The notes: generated from the sequence alone by a model not told the origin. A DNA stretch of 64,000 nucleotides from Aldrovandia affinis (GCA_029706075.1 JAINUG010000049.1:1357418-1421417); one strand, 5' to 3'; counted from the stretch's first letter, positions 46,766 to 59,244 are shown. Numbers and translations: made by a program.

Positions 46766-46999
46766 GCTGAATGTTATTTTTAAGATGTTTTATTGTATTT
46801 GGACGTTTTTCAAGTGTTTTGAAGTGTTTTATCTGCACAGAAAGGTAAAATAAATACTATACTAAAACAAACATTTGACTAAGTGACGTCAAATGACAAT
46901 AAGAACTGTATGTACCTGTTCTGACTTACGTACAAATTCAACTTAAAGACAGACTTCAATGGATCTCGTTCGTAGCCCGGGAACCACCTGTAGTCATAA

Positions 47000-48205
47000 A
47001 AAATAAATGACACGAATGAAATATCTCCAATCTAACGTTAAATCTAAGAAGTCCCAGAATGCCATGCCAGAGGGGCATTGGGGGCCCAAAATGGAGGCGG
47101 GGCCTAGGGCCCAGGAACGTCAAGATCTGGCCCTGGCTGTGTATTTATTTCTGTCCTGTAAATTCATCAATACAAATTGTGGACCAAAACACCCTCATTG
47201 TAGTTTCCTCTGGTAATGTTACCACACATCTCTGCTGGTACTCTAGACATTAGGTAGGCTACACATATACCAGCCTGGCTAAACATCCATGAAAAAGAAC
47301 ATGGCTGTTTCTACCCTAGTTCTGATATTACTCAATGTAAACCAATGCAATTACTATAGATCATTAGCTACATTCTGACAGGGAATCCTTTGTCCATTGG
47401 TAGTTTTGAGAAATGGATCTTATCTACCTGTTGTACTCTCATTTTTTTTATCGATGATTACTGTCAGCCACACAAAACAGACTTATTGAGGAGTGTTCAG
47501 TTTCTAAAGTTGTGAGTACTATATCTTTTATTCAGTTTATCCTTCTTGCTAATATCTAAGCACAAATTAAACACTCAGAAAAAAAAGCTTTTTCATTTTG
47601 GGGTGGGCAACACTGACTCACACCTGTAATCTGATGGTATCATAAAAATAGAAAAAGTTGAAATGTAATCTAGACTGGCTATTAGGCCTTCGTACTTTAT
47701 CGCTAAAAGTAACTATACAACTGTAGATTTCAGTTCAGTCAGAGGCATTAAACACGTTTCTGCAATTTTAAAAATAACAGACTAGAAAAAGGAACTTTGA
47801 CAGTCCTTCTGTCTTGACCTAGTTGAGTCTTCCTTAATCTCCTTAATCTTGTGAAAAGTGAAAAGAGTTATGCTTTCAGAAGCTAATAAAAACGGCACTG
47901 AATAAAATGTAAAAAAAATAAAAATTCATTCAAAATTTTCTCAAACTAAACAATGGGTTGCCTGGGGAAAAAAGTTGTGCCAGTATCCAATGGTAACCAG
48001 TCAATAGACCTCAGTTAGTCATTACATTAATAAAATTCACAGAAGCAAAATCAGAGGCTTAGTCACAGATTTCACTCAGAGCAGATGCAATGGAATGGGT
48101 GCAGGGCAAGGATGTCCTGCATTGCACTTGTGAGCTCGTGTGTGTGTGTATGTGAGTAAATGTGTAGATATCATGATCTTGCACAAACACAGGCTTTTCA
48201 GCATC
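47000..48205. other. unassigned sequence
   Basis: Nothing recognised. Confidence 0.45.
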
Positions 48206-48210
48206 CTCCT

Positions 48211-48333
48211 TCACTTGTGGACCATTAGGGGTTTTGTTAAGATATTATATGTTTCTATTATAAAAATATAATCACTTGTGGACCATTAGGGGTTTTGTTT
48301 ATGTTTCTATTTGAAAATATAAATATTTGACAT
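48211..48333. repeat. tandem duplication, period 61 bp
   Basis: 'tcacttgtggaccattaggg' starts at 48211 and again at 48272. Both continue with 'gttttgtt' and a 'atgtttctatt' segment. Confidence 0.88.
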
Positions 48334-48449
48334 ATTAATTCATCCATAAACCTAAACTTTTTTTTCTTTTTTAACTTACCTTTGTACCATTTCAGGTTAT
48401 TCACTGGACTTGAACTGCATACATTTAAATAAAAACTGGAAAATGGGGC

Positions 48450-48478
48450 TGTTCTAAAACTTTTGACTGGTAGTGGTA
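48450..48478. mobile_element. terminal repeat remnant of a Tc1-like transposon
   Basis: 'aaaacttttgactggtagtg' is the reverse of the 'cagtaccagtcaaaagtttg' end seen at 17161. No matching partner end was found nearby. Confidence 0.5.
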
Positions 48479-49087
48479 CACTAGCAAGGTTTTCCTGCAC
48501 ACAGCTTTGACACCTGCTACAGTACTGTAGCTATGTTGGTCTACTGTACTTCAAACAACTTGTAGGCTACTTACCACTGGGCATGGGCAGGTTGCTTAGG
48601 ATTCAAACCTTCTCTCAAACAGTAATATAACCATTTATCATGACATAGTTAAAAAAACAATTCAGTTCTATTTCATAATTCATAGGGATTTGGCATTACA
48701 TATAGATAATTTATGTATAAATAATGTATATAAAACCCATATTACAGGTTTTGTGGCACGAACTTTGGTGGCGATGATGAATAGACTGTAGCTTACTATT
48801 CGATAGCTCTGGCAATAATCTCTAGCTATTGTGACACACTCAAGGGTTGGGAGAGTGTTCACTCGACTGAAAACGGTAAATTCACTGTCCACAACAAAAT
48901 AAATGAAATTCAAATCTTTATTTTCTGTTTGGCGTGAGCAGGAAAAAAATGTTAATCGTGAGTTACATTCCTATCATATTAAACAGGGTTCGGCACACAA
49001 AGACGGAAAGCGTCCAGGGTTGGGCTTGGTGTCAAACTTGAAAAGCCAATGCACTACACCAGGTGATTTATAAAACTTCTTCAATGT

Positions 49088-49110
49088 TCAATCAATCAAT
49101 CAATCAATCA
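49088..49110. repeat. (CAAT)n microsatellite
   Basis: Five to six CAAT units. Confidence 0.9.
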
Positions 49111-49204
49111 GGAAAAATATGTTAATCGTAATGGCACACAGCAGCATCCTCCTTCCAAACAAGTACACCGTTAATATTCTTTCGTTCCACATTCCCAATG
49201 TTCC

Positions 49205-49250
49205 GTGTGCGTGTGCGTGCGTGCGTGCGTGCGTGTGTGCGTGTGTGTGT
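49205..49250. repeat. (GTGC)n / (GT)n microsatellite
   Basis: Alternating GTGC and GT units. Confidence 0.92.
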
Positions 49251-50802
49251 TGATTCGCTGCAGCTGGGTGTTGTGAATGAGGAACAAGTGTTGTTAATTT
49301 CACCGATTGCCGCGGAACTCCATATCTGGGCATTGGTTTGATTGTCAATCTCAACGGTGATGACGCAGGAACTCCATGTATGGGCATAGAGGTAAACACC
49401 GGGAAGCGTACATACGGTTTTCCACCACCTCTCCTCTCATACACCTCTGCCGGCTGCCACACTATATTAATACACTCTTGTGCATTAGTCCCTTTGTATA
49501 AAAGATCTGCCAGATAACTAAACTGCAAATCCTAAATGGCTAAACTGTAGACATTGACTAAATCAAACTATATTATTTATGTGTTTATGTATTTTGTTAA
49601 ATTTAACAAATAGGTTTGGTTTGAATTTGCTTGTATAATCTAATATTTTTCGAAAAATCTCAAAACCAGCTTTAAATTTAGTTAGTTTTTTATTAAAAAA
49701 AGAGCAAAATAATTATTTACTTCAGTAATACATACTACATATAAGCATTTTAAATATTTGAAAGACTCTTGTATACTCTTTTTTCTTATAAGATAATGAG
49801 ATAATATTTCTCGTTAGTAAATCACTGGCAAATTTTTACCAGTAATAGCTATGTAGTCTTTGCAAAGCATTTCATTCCTTCAGTTATCCAACATCTTAAT
49901 AAAGCCACCCAACATAATCTTGATTTTATGTTCTTTTTTTGTAATGCATTCTGTCTATCTATTTTCATGTATAGGTTATGCTGAGCTATGGAGAAATATA
50001 TTATTCTTAGAAGGGCAATAAACTTGATATCTTCAATCTTGAATGAATAGTCGATTCAATACATCAATTAATGTAGCCTACAATCAACAATAATTCAGTA
50101 TGAGCTCAAGGTGCATATTTTGTAAACTAACAAAAACAAGTTACAGTTCAAAACAAACAAAATAAGGTTAATAATAAACTTTACACATACCTGTACATCT
50201 CAGAATGAATACCTCATTAATGAATTTATGAATGAATTTATCAAGCAAGTTCAAGAAGTGCAATGTCTGCACAGCCCACCTAATGGACCGTCAAGGGTAA
50301 TGAAACAATGGCTGGCTGCACATATTTCAGAGGACACATGCTAGTCCCCACATCTCCCAAGAGATGGGACAGGCTTACAAATACAGTGCTTTCACAATTA
50401 GGATAAAAGGTTTTTAAAAAAGGTAAAACTGTGTAAAAACACCTTTGTTTAACAGTCTGCAGTGATTACTCAGAACTTCAAGAGTTATGAAATCATTCAT
50501 AATAGCCTATCCTGATTCAGACAGTAATGCGTGAATGGTAATGTAACCCTCTTGTTGTGACTAGCTTTCAGATATAGTAGCATGAAGCAATCTGTGGAAT
50601 AAAGAAACAAATTTCACATCACTGGTAATATCATTCACAGTCATAACTATGATACTAGATCCAACTGATGAGGAAAACAGCTGCAATGAGGTACGGATAG
50701 ATAGATTACCCTAGCTTTTACCTTTGCCTCCCAACCCTGGGGCAGATCTTACAGTGGAGGCAAAATCGTGGGACACTTGTTGTCATAAAAATACACCAAA
50801 GA

Positions 50803-51041
50803 TGGGGGCCTCAGATAGTGTATGGTCTAAGGCACTCGCATTGTGGGGGGGGGATGAGCCGGCACAAACTCGCCGAGAATCACAAAAGGTGTCTCCAGAA
50901 GTAGGTGGGCAAGTTCCGTCTCGGAGGAGTTGGCTTGACCCGGAGGACAGGCGGCGAGTCCGTGGGGGAGGGCAAATTGGGAAAAATAGAGGGTATAATT
51001 GGCTACTAATTGGGGAATAAACAAAATTTCAAAAAAGAAAG
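50803..51041 (+). mobile_element. SINE family B, internally shortened, with 14-bp target duplication
   Basis: 'gtgtatggtctaaggcactc' (A box) is followed almost at once by the core region with 'gatgagccggcac', so the B-box half of the tRNA head is deleted. Tail 'gggtataattggctactaat'. The direct repeat aaatacaccaaaga lies at 50789-50802 and 51042-51055. Confidence 0.9.
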
Positions 51042-51059
51042 AAATACACCAAAGAAGCC

Positions 51060-51825
51060 AAGGTCATATGTAACAGAATCTTCACAGCTTACAGTCAGCT
51101 CTGAACTCCTGAAAAGAAAATTGACAAGAAGAAAAGTGGAAGTGAAAAAGAAGGAAATGAAAAAAATATGAATGAAGTTGGTAATATACAGAAAGGAAAT
51201 GTACACTCACTTTCCAACTGTTAATATACAGAAAACAGTTGTTTCATACTCTCCCCCCAACAATGTAAAAAATGCCTTTTTGATCAGTGTGCAAGGATGC
51301 AATGGCAACAATTTTGGACACCAGAATATAAATGTTCTCTACAAAAGCAAAGGTTAATAACTTGGACAAACATACAACTCCACCTGTCTGTGCATGCTGT
51401 CAGCTTGCATTAGCCCCAGCTGCAGGTGGCTGTTGTTCACGATGTTATGACTGAATCTGTTCTAACAGGAAACATTAAAGGTGCCCCCTATATCCTCCAG
51501 GTAATAGCAGAGAGGCATATGATCTGTGCGCAAACATCACATGCTTGTATGTTATCTTACACGAGTGACGTGATCTGAATCCTTTTATACAATAATACCT
51601 GCAATGACAGAGAAAAAAACAAATAGTTATAGCTTTATCAGCACGAGCAAAGCACGAAATGCATTTCATCTTCAGGCAGTGTAGAATACAAGTGCGTATA
51701 TCTTATCTTACGCCAGAGCAGCCTGACTGGGAAGTGAGTTGTCTTACACATTACACACCCCTGCTATTACAAGAAGTTTTACGCTGTTTGCTCTACCCTC
51801 AATGAGCATGCGTAAACTAACTCCA
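51060..51825. other. unassigned sequence
   Basis: Nothing recognised. Confidence 0.4.
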
Positions 51826-52818
51826 ATATACAGTACCCTCCAAAGTGATTCACACCCTTCGTAAAGACAAGCAAAGAAGGCTATATAAAATAAACAATAC
51901 AGAGAATGAGCTAATGAGCTACAGGGCAAGGATGTCCTCACCAAAATGGGGAGACGCTCATTCGTGGCATCACTTTATCTGTGCACTACATTGGAGTGCT
52001 CTCTGGGCTGAAGGCATACTTACAATATGTAAATATGCTTTCAATTGCATTGTTTGTGGTGTATTGTACACATCGCATACTTACAATTAGCTTTCAATAA
52101 TAACCACAGTCCAAAATAATGCTGCCGCCAGCCACCTCTATGCGATTTTAAAATTGCCATATGATCACAAACGTTCATAAACATATGAATGTTTGTAAGA
52201 GAGAGAGAGAGAGAAAACCACAAGTTGTTACAAATTGCTTTGGGTTGACTAATAATAATAATTTCTAGTGCTGCAATTGCAGATAGTATCCACCAGATGT
52301 CACAACATTGCCAAGTATACAGTCCATGAATTACAGCCTAAAGGATGACATTACTATTAATGGATTTAATTAGGTACTTTAATTTCTCTCATATTTCATA
52401 TATTTAATATTAATATATTTAAATTAATTAAAAGTTATTAGCACTTCACACTCAGTTACAGGCTGAATTGATGGAACAGCTGCATGTGAGGAGTAGCCCT
52501 CCAGCAGTTTTCTGACGTCTGTTGAATCTCGGTAAAATTGTTCTCCTGATATGATATTTTCTAAAATGCATATTTTCAAAAATGCATGGAAATTTGATCA
52601 TTACCTTTTGTTCAGCATTGTGCATTGGTATTGTAATTTTGCCTTGTAAAGTTGCCTTGGATATGGTTTTATTAGTGGTTTAATATCATGTACCATGTGA
52701 TATGTACTATGTGCTTGGCTTCACTGCTTTGTACAGCTGCTTAGGTGTCAGATAAGATATTTAAACTCTATCAGGATTTCGTTTGCAAACATAGTAACCA
52801 ATAAATAAATATAAAACC

Positions 52819-53395
52819 CTTAGATTAGATTAGATTAGATTAGATTCACTTTATTGTCATTGCCAGTGCAAACACAAAACAACGAAATTAAGGAGGGTCT
52901 AACCAGAAGTGCAAATAGCAGTTATGTACAACTATACAGTATGTGCAGGAGAGTAAGTGCAATAATAAGTACACTCTAATATACACTATGCAAGGTATAC
53001 AGAGTTGGATAAGTGGAATAAATAGGTATAAGTGGAATAAATGTGCTATAAGGTAGTACATATATACACATGAGAGAATGAGATATATACATATATACAT
53101 ATATATACATGAGATATTTACATGAAACTACCATTATTACAGTACTACTGATACTACTATGCTACAGGTGTGGATTATAAATACACTATAAGGTAGATAC
53201 ATGAGATATGTGAGTTATATACATGATTACAATAATACAATATTACAGATAGACTATGCTATGGATGTGGACTGTGCCCTGTGAGGTGGTGTGGAGTTCA
53301 GCAGTCTGACAGCTGAGGGGAAGAAGCTGTTCTTAGTCCTGTTGGTTCTGCCTGGGAGGCTGCGGTAGCGTGCCCCAGAGCGAGTGCCACGTAGG
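52819..53395 (-). mobile_element. LINE 3' end with AGATT tail
   Basis: The tail side has tandem AGATT units (52820-52844), followed by 'cactttattgtcattgccag'. Further in, 'gtggagttcagcagtctgac', 'agctgaggggaagaagctgt' and 'ggttctgcctgggaggctgc' form a widely dispersed fish retroelement 3' segment. The orientation is inferred from the tail repeat. The family (possibly Rex1-type) is uncertain. Confidence 0.65.
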
Positions 53396-53984
53396 GGGCA
53401 CCTTATAATACCTTATAATAATGTGTATAATACCAAACATCTAGAGCAGGTTCATTCTAGTGCCTGTGACTTCTTTTGCCAAACACTCTTAGTTTTAGGG
53501 TATCAAAAGCTGGTATAAAAAGCTGGTTCATCCAATCAGTTCATCCTTCCTTCTTTCATTTTCTGTCTCTTGCATGAAGTAACGAAATTATGAAAACGTG
53601 TGGCGGGGTGGGTGTTTTGGAGAGAGATGGCACATTTCAGCTATGCTCCGCAGAAAATGTATTCCAATCCTAGATGTCACCGAGCCAACTATGACGTCCG
53701 CTTTTTGTGCCACCTACACTACAGCTCCAATTACAGCACTGATCACTAATGTCTACGTCAGCCTGCTATTGTAATGCAACCAAATGAGAGACCATCAGTG
53801 GAATACAACTACATCCTTCTATGAACCAAGAGCCAGTGCATTCGCAGAGTAGCAAATGATAACTTTTTTTTACTGTTCAGGCTGAATTTGAGGGAACTGG
53901 ATTTGTAGCCATTTTCCAATCCCAGGTGTAGCATTGTTGTAGCAAGATACATATTTAACTGTATCTTGCCCCCACGCACAGTGA

Positions 53985-54250
53985 GGCAAAGTCTCCAAAT
54001 CTACCATCAGATAGACTTTTTTGGAAGGGTTGCCAGAAAAAAGCCTCTATTGAGGGGAATCAAAAATCAACCATGGTTAACTGACCACAAAATTATAATT
54101 TTGCAATGGCAGGTCTCCAGACTTGAACTTGCTTAGAACTGAAGAGGGCAGTCCACAAGCCCAGGCCGAAGGATCTTGAAGATGACTCAGTAGTATTATC
54201 CTTGCAATGGCAGAGTGCACAAAGTATTAAAAATGGGTGTGTGGCACATG
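53985..54250 (+). pseudogene. Tc1-like transposase relic, fragments only
   Basis: 'accatcagatagactttttt' and 'ggaagggttgccagaaaaaa' correspond to the mid part of a Tc1 transposase (the F..GCQKKAS-like block). 'cagacttgaacttgcttaga' and 'actgaagagggcagtccaca' correspond to the SPDLNLIEN-LKR-AVH block. The catalytic middle is missing, and stops and frameshifts occur between the blocks. Confidence 0.7.
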
Positions 54251-54414
54251 TATTTTGGGAAAAAGCTATTACTTGTTAAACAAAATCTTTTCTCTGAGCA
54301 AATGTATCAGGATAAAAGACTATAATTTTCCCAATTTTTGAGCATCTGTATTGTTTACTTTATACAGTCTTCTTTGCTTTATAAAGGGTGTGAATAATTT
54401 TGAATGGTACTGGA

Positions 54415-56765
54415 TGCATATATAGCTACAATGTCTGTCAAAAATATTCACAGTGAGCGAATATATTTGTGGTGCTGGAGCACTGATGTGCCATGAAATA
54501 TAGCCTTCATTCCATTCCACACTCTAAAAACGGTAAAAACGATATAATCAAAAAACAAGCTGCTCTTGTAAAACATTGAAACATTGTAAAACTTGTTTTT
54601 GTGCACATCAGTTTTGCTTTAAAGAGGCTCTGTGCTCTGTGTATTTCAGCAATGAGGTATATACACTCAGTTATTGCAGTACTCCTTCTATGGTAACATC
54701 GTGTACTTGAATGCACTTGAATGTCTGAGAGCTTATTTAACTAGTCATAGTCACACAGTTTTAATTGAAAATATATGACAGGGACAAAAAGGAATCTGAT
54801 TTTTCCCCCTTTCTTTTCATTACAACAAAAGATTGAAGCCAGATCATATTAAATCTGAAATAGAACAAGCCATGGAAACAATACGTTTAATCTGCTCTTT
54901 GGTACAAACCGTGAGATTCTGCCCATTAGCTACTTCCATTCTATTAATAACCTTTACGATATAATTTCATTAAATGTGATCAATCTTATCTTCCACTGTG
55001 GCGCTTCTGAATAGTGTATGTCCAAATGGAGCTCGCGTTCATTTTATAAGCTATATTACTATCATATATTTAGCCACCGTTGTTTAACACTTACTCCCAT
55101 ATCGATTGAGCTCTCGCTCATCTTTTCGCACCGATGAACAGGTGCATAAATCGTACATCAAACACCCAAAGGGTAAAATACAGACTGAGCTATATATTTG
55201 TACTCCTCCTAAATCTCATATAACCGGTCCAGGTTCTAAGGTGTTTGCCGTGTCGACCCCCACTGCTGTATACACGCTGGTTTCTATGGAAACATGGGTG
55301 AGTAGGCAGGGAACGTTCTCTAGCCAAAGCAGAGTTAAAATCGACTCTTGATGAACAATGTGAAGAGACGGAACACCGTGTTCAGCACATTGGATTTGAC
55401 CAAACTATTCAACAAGGAAGGTACATGCAACTGGATGATAAGCAGGGTGTATAAAATTGCACAAATTAAACTATATCAGGAATCTTTAATGCCAGGAAAA
55501 CAATTGACTGGGGTGGATGAGTGGTAACTCCCAACAGAAATGATAGTTTGCAAAGTTTTAGGAGACGATTCATACAAATAAAAGAAAAGTGTGCGTGTTT
55601 GTCTCGGGTGGCTAAAGCACTGAGCATTATTCCTCATGTGAGGATTTACAGTCCCTACTCACAGTCTCTAAAATGATCATCAGTACATTACCTGACCAAT
55701 AGAGCTGATGTGAGATGAGACAAGGGAGCAGGACCTAAATAATTAAAAATGGTGCAGGATAGTCTCAGCCAGTCGCTGGATAAAACTGTCCGTGGTGGTT
55801 GTGTTGTCCAGTTCACAGCACAATGCCTTTCCCTGTTGCTTGGTGCCTTTGTGCATTGTGTACATAAATGATGTCTTTGCTGTTCTGCAGAAATTGTAAT
55901 TAACCCCTTTTGCCATCATGCATCAATGACCATATCTTAGTGCATAAAGGTTGAATTTTTCATCACCGTCCAATGCAGAATGCAATAGTTTATTTACTAA
56001 GGATTGGATAGACCTTTTTGGATCTCAGAAAAACTCCCAATCGCTAATATTATCTGCAACAGCAGACAGCCCCACATATTGCTCAGAAGGAGGATATTGC
56101 TTTGCTCGTCAAGGACTAAAAATAATTTTTAAACATAAGCAACAAATATATGAAGCTATAGAAAGTGAAGATAAGCATTTCCATGGACCTCAAATGTCAG
56201 CAGGCTTTTGTTAAGAGTAAAGAATGAAGCCTGAAGAATTCAAATAATCAAAACCTTAAAAAAATATTTTGGTTCCACAGGAATGTTCACTCTCCCCTAA
56301 GTAACTGTGGTAACAGCACAGTATGATAGCGTCACCTGACAATTTCATTAAAAAACATCCAAGTCTATTAAAATAATAATAATTTTAAAAAAAGGCTGGT
56401 TGGCAACTCTTAAATAAATATAATATATTTTTATAGCAATACAGCATACCTCAAGGAATGAAATCTCCCAATTAATACTTGAAATGTTCAGTAATCATAA
56501 TGGCTTAACTGCTAATGCGATGGATTTAGAAAAAAACCTAACCTGTAGGAGCTGTCTCTCCCTGACTCCTCTGTCCTTGGCTGAGGCTTTGCTTTGCTGT
56601 TATGAACTCTGTTTTTTTTCTTCATGTAAATCTATGCCTACATTAGTAATACCTTGTGGGTAAGCTATTTAGAATGTATGTCTAGAGGCATTTTAACTTG
56701 GCTTCATATTTCTCTTAGTATTATAATATTGGATTATAAATATATAAACTGATATAAAACTGATT
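54415..56765. other. unassigned sequence
   Basis: No gene or repeat family recognised. The stretch 54990-55330 is less AT-rich and contains an X-box-like palindrome at 55280-55293 (listed separately). Confidence 0.4.
55280..55293. promoter_or_regulatory. X-box-like (RFX) palindrome
   Basis: GTTTCTATGGAAAC is an imperfect palindrome close to the RFX-factor X-box consensus (GTTNCCATGGNAAC). It is immediately followed by a donor-like ATGG|GTGAGT at about 55295-55302. No recognised gene is attached. Confidence 0.35.
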
Positions 56766-56769
56766 CATT

Positions 56770-57665
56770 TTTCATCAACATCGGCGTTCTCCAGGGTGAT
56801 CCACTTGCCCCCTATCTAGTCATCATAGTTTTGGACTACGCCCTGCGGATAGCAATAAACGACACTGATGGTCTAACTCTGACTTGCCGTAGAAGTAGTA
56901 GATATCCTGCTCAACACCTCTCTGACCTAGATTATGCTGATGACATTAGTCTGCTTGCTGACACCCTTCGAGATGCAGAATCTCTCCTCCACAAAGTTTA
57001 AACTTGCTGCAAGTCCATTGGTCTCTCTCTTAATGCAAAGAAAACTAAGTACATTCACCTCAATCCCTCCACCGCTGGCGACATCATAGCACTTGATAGC
57101 AGTAAGATTGACAAAGTTGATGACTTCAAATACCTGGGCTCCTACACAAACTCGACCCACGATGTTGAATGTAGGAAGGCTCAAGCTTGGTCTGCTCTCC
57201 ACTCATTGAGGAATGTTTGGCAATCTTCAATCCGTAAAAGCTCCAAAATTAACATCTTTAAAACATCCGTGGAGTCCATTCTCCTCTATGGGTGTGAGTC
57301 TTGGGCCCTCACCAGTAAGATCACTAAGTCCATCGATGGTACCTACACACGGATGTTGCGTGCTCTCCAGAATGTTTCCTGGCAGGACCATCTTCCAAAC
57401 TCTGCCCTGTACGGTGCCCTCCCCTCCATCTCAAGTGTCATCAGACAGCGTCGTCTTCGGCTAGCCGAATATATCATTCGGCACAATGAGCCAGCCAGTC
57501 GTGTCCTCCTTTGGACGCCAGACTCTCCCCGTCGTAGAGGTCGACCTAACATCACCCTTAAATCGTCCATCGAAATGGAGACAGGACTGTGCGGATCGTC
57601 TCTTCGCAATGCAATGCTTAACAGGGAATGCTGGATGAAGCTCATCAAGTCATCACAGATGTGAA
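56770..57665 (+). pseudogene. non-LTR retrotransposon reverse transcriptase, C-terminal half
   Basis: Fragment of a LINE ORF2. It reads IGVLQGDPLAPYLVIIVLDY (fingers/palm block), then DLDYADDISLLADTL with the YADD catalytic aspartates intact, SIGLSLNAKKTKYIHL, DDFKYLGSYTNS, ESILLYGCESWAL, YTRMLRALQNVSWQD, RRLRLAEYIIRHNE and SPRRRGRPNI. One in-frame TAA (about 57000, after LLHKV) breaks an otherwise long open frame. It ends at TGA 57662 and runs into a 'gaatgaattaatgaaataat' tail, so the 3' end of the element is present. The 5' two thirds, with endonuclease and the first RT blocks, are absent. The clade is not certain; the C-terminal blocks resemble RTE/Nimb-type elements. Confidence 0.9.
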
Positions 57666-57669
57666 TGAA

Positions 57670-58190
57670 TTAATGAAATAATGAATTATAATATTACACT
57701 ACTGTAAGATGGACTATTTACTTAGTTCTAATCACCACTCAATTTCTTTGAGTCTTTTTATTCCTTTGGACTGTCATGGTGTCACACCATTAATACAGGT
57801 CAGGATAACCTGATATCACTAACCACATATGAAATGGCTGTACACAAAGTCGAAAGGAATCAACCGTGTTGGTCTGCCCTGCTTTGTTTCTCTGCTTATG
57901 TAATACACGTCAAAAGCTCCAGCCAGTAGCAGAACTTTGAGAGACTTTGTAAGTCGTGATTGTCCCAAGGGAAGATGAAGATGCTCCCGCAAAGCAGGGT
58001 GTAAATAAACGCAGCTAGCATGCTCAGTGATTGGAGATGGATTTTTCATCCCGTTGACTTTGCCAACTATCCTGAGGTATGCTTCCCACACTCAGCAGGG
58101 ATTTGTCTTCTTAAACGATCAAGTGAATAAATTGCTTTGACAAACAGTCAACAAGCAGTCGACTCCGTGGACACCCCAGTGGGCTCATAC
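57670..58190. other. unassigned sequence
   Basis: Nothing recognised. Confidence 0.4.
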
Positions 58191-58199
58191 CATATAATA

Positions 58200-58358
58200 T
58201 AATAATATATATGTGCAATTTAGCAGACGCTTTTATCCAAAGCGACTTACAGTAGTGAATGCAAACATTTTCCAGTATATGTGGTCCCAATGGAAGTGAA
58301 CCCACAACCTAAGCGTTTTCAGTGCCGTGCTCTACCTACTGAGCCAAACAGAACCTCT
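58200..58358 (-). mobile_element. SINE family C, minus orientation
   Basis: 'agcagacgcttttatccaaa', 'agtgaatgcaaacattttc', 'cccaatggaagtgaacccac' and 'ctacctactgagccaaacag' match the full-length copy at 27605. A TAATATA-type tail precedes it. Confidence 0.9.
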
Positions 58359-58399
58359 TAATGATATGATATGATAAATGGGTGACACATATCCTAACA

Positions 58400-58500
58400 C
58401 CAAAGATTCAAAGATTCAAAGATTTCTTGTCAGAGGAGAGGCACAGTCTGTTCACCATTCTGACTCTGTGGAAGGAAGCTGTTCAGCATCCTTTGGGATC
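58400..58500. repeat. possible LINE 3' segment
   Basis: Tandem 'attcaaag' units followed by 'ctgactctgtggaaggaagc' and 'tgttcagcatcctttgg' resemble retroelement 3' ends like the one at 53.2 kb. Low certainty. Confidence 0.35.
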
Positions 58501-58504
58501 ACAA

Positions 58505-59100
58505 CGATGGCAGGAGGAAAAAATGGAAAGGGTGGTGAGGGTCCCTTATGATGCATATCATAGATCTCCACCAGGGGATGATCTTTTAACTGATGTTTCT
58601 CCACCTGCAGCTGCCGAACCAGGGGGCTTGGCTGTGTAGCCTAAATACAATATTGATGTATAACCACACATTACAAATGCTTTGATTGATTATGTATATT
58701 AATTCAGTAAACAGCAGCGTAAGGGCTAGGATATCACTTGAATATCTATATCAAATAAGTGACTGTGAATCACCCCTAAAACTACTGCACAAAGGTATTT
58801 TTTGAGTTATGTGACAGGCATTTGCAGAAGGCACTGATAGAGGGACATCAATTTATTTTGAGAAACATTTCCTGAAAGTTTGATGTAAAAGAATGTCCTC
58901 TTACAATAAAATAATGTCAATTAAAGAAAAAAACAGGGGGAGGGGGTTTCAACTGGTTCCTGCATATTGTTGTCTCTTCTCAAAATAAATACAATACCAA
59001 TCAGCAGAGCTTTCAAAGAACAATGAAAAATCTCATGACATCATGTGAATGACTCATTTCTGAGTCACTGCTACCCAGGCCAATGTGTTCCTTCACAGGA
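58505..59100. other. unassigned sequence
   Basis: Nothing recognised. Confidence 0.4.
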
Positions 59101-59101
59101 T

Positions 59102-59103
<2 letters not shown>

Positions 59104-59137
<34 letters not shown>

Positions 59138-59168
59138 ACACAGACACACACACACAGACACAGACACA

Positions 59169-59239
<71 letters not shown>
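59104..59239. repeat. (AC)n with ACAG interruptions
   Basis: CA array with several CAGA interruptions in its first half and a pure second half. Confidence 0.97.
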
Positions 59240-59242
<3 letters not shown>

Positions 59243-59244
59243 CA

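Larger units (their letters stand above)
46095..46990 (+). mobile_element. Tigger/pogo-type DNA transposon, 5'-truncated
   Basis: The plus strand holds transposase fragments followed by a 3' non-coding part. The right TIR reads 'gatctcgttcgtagcccggg' and then 'aaccacctg', ending at 46990 with TA next, as expected for Tc1/pogo insertions. The left TIR was not found, so the element appears truncated or decayed on that side. Confidence 0.85.
48490..50780. other. unassigned sequence with short microsatellites
   Basis: No gene or transposon recognised. It includes (CAAT)n at 49088-49110 and a GTGC/GT array at 49205-49250. Confidence 0.45.
51831..54411 (+). mobile_element. Tc1-like transposon, decayed and interrupted by LINE sequence
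   Basis: The left end (cagtaccctccaaagtgatt, continuing through 'cacacccttcgtaaagacaa') and right end ('ataaagggtgtgaataattt', then 'tgaatggtactg') are diverged inverted copies of about 70 bp. Between them lie a transposase relic on plus near the right end and a LINE 3' fragment. The span of 2.6 kb is larger than a normal Tc1 element because of the insertion. Confidence 0.75.
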
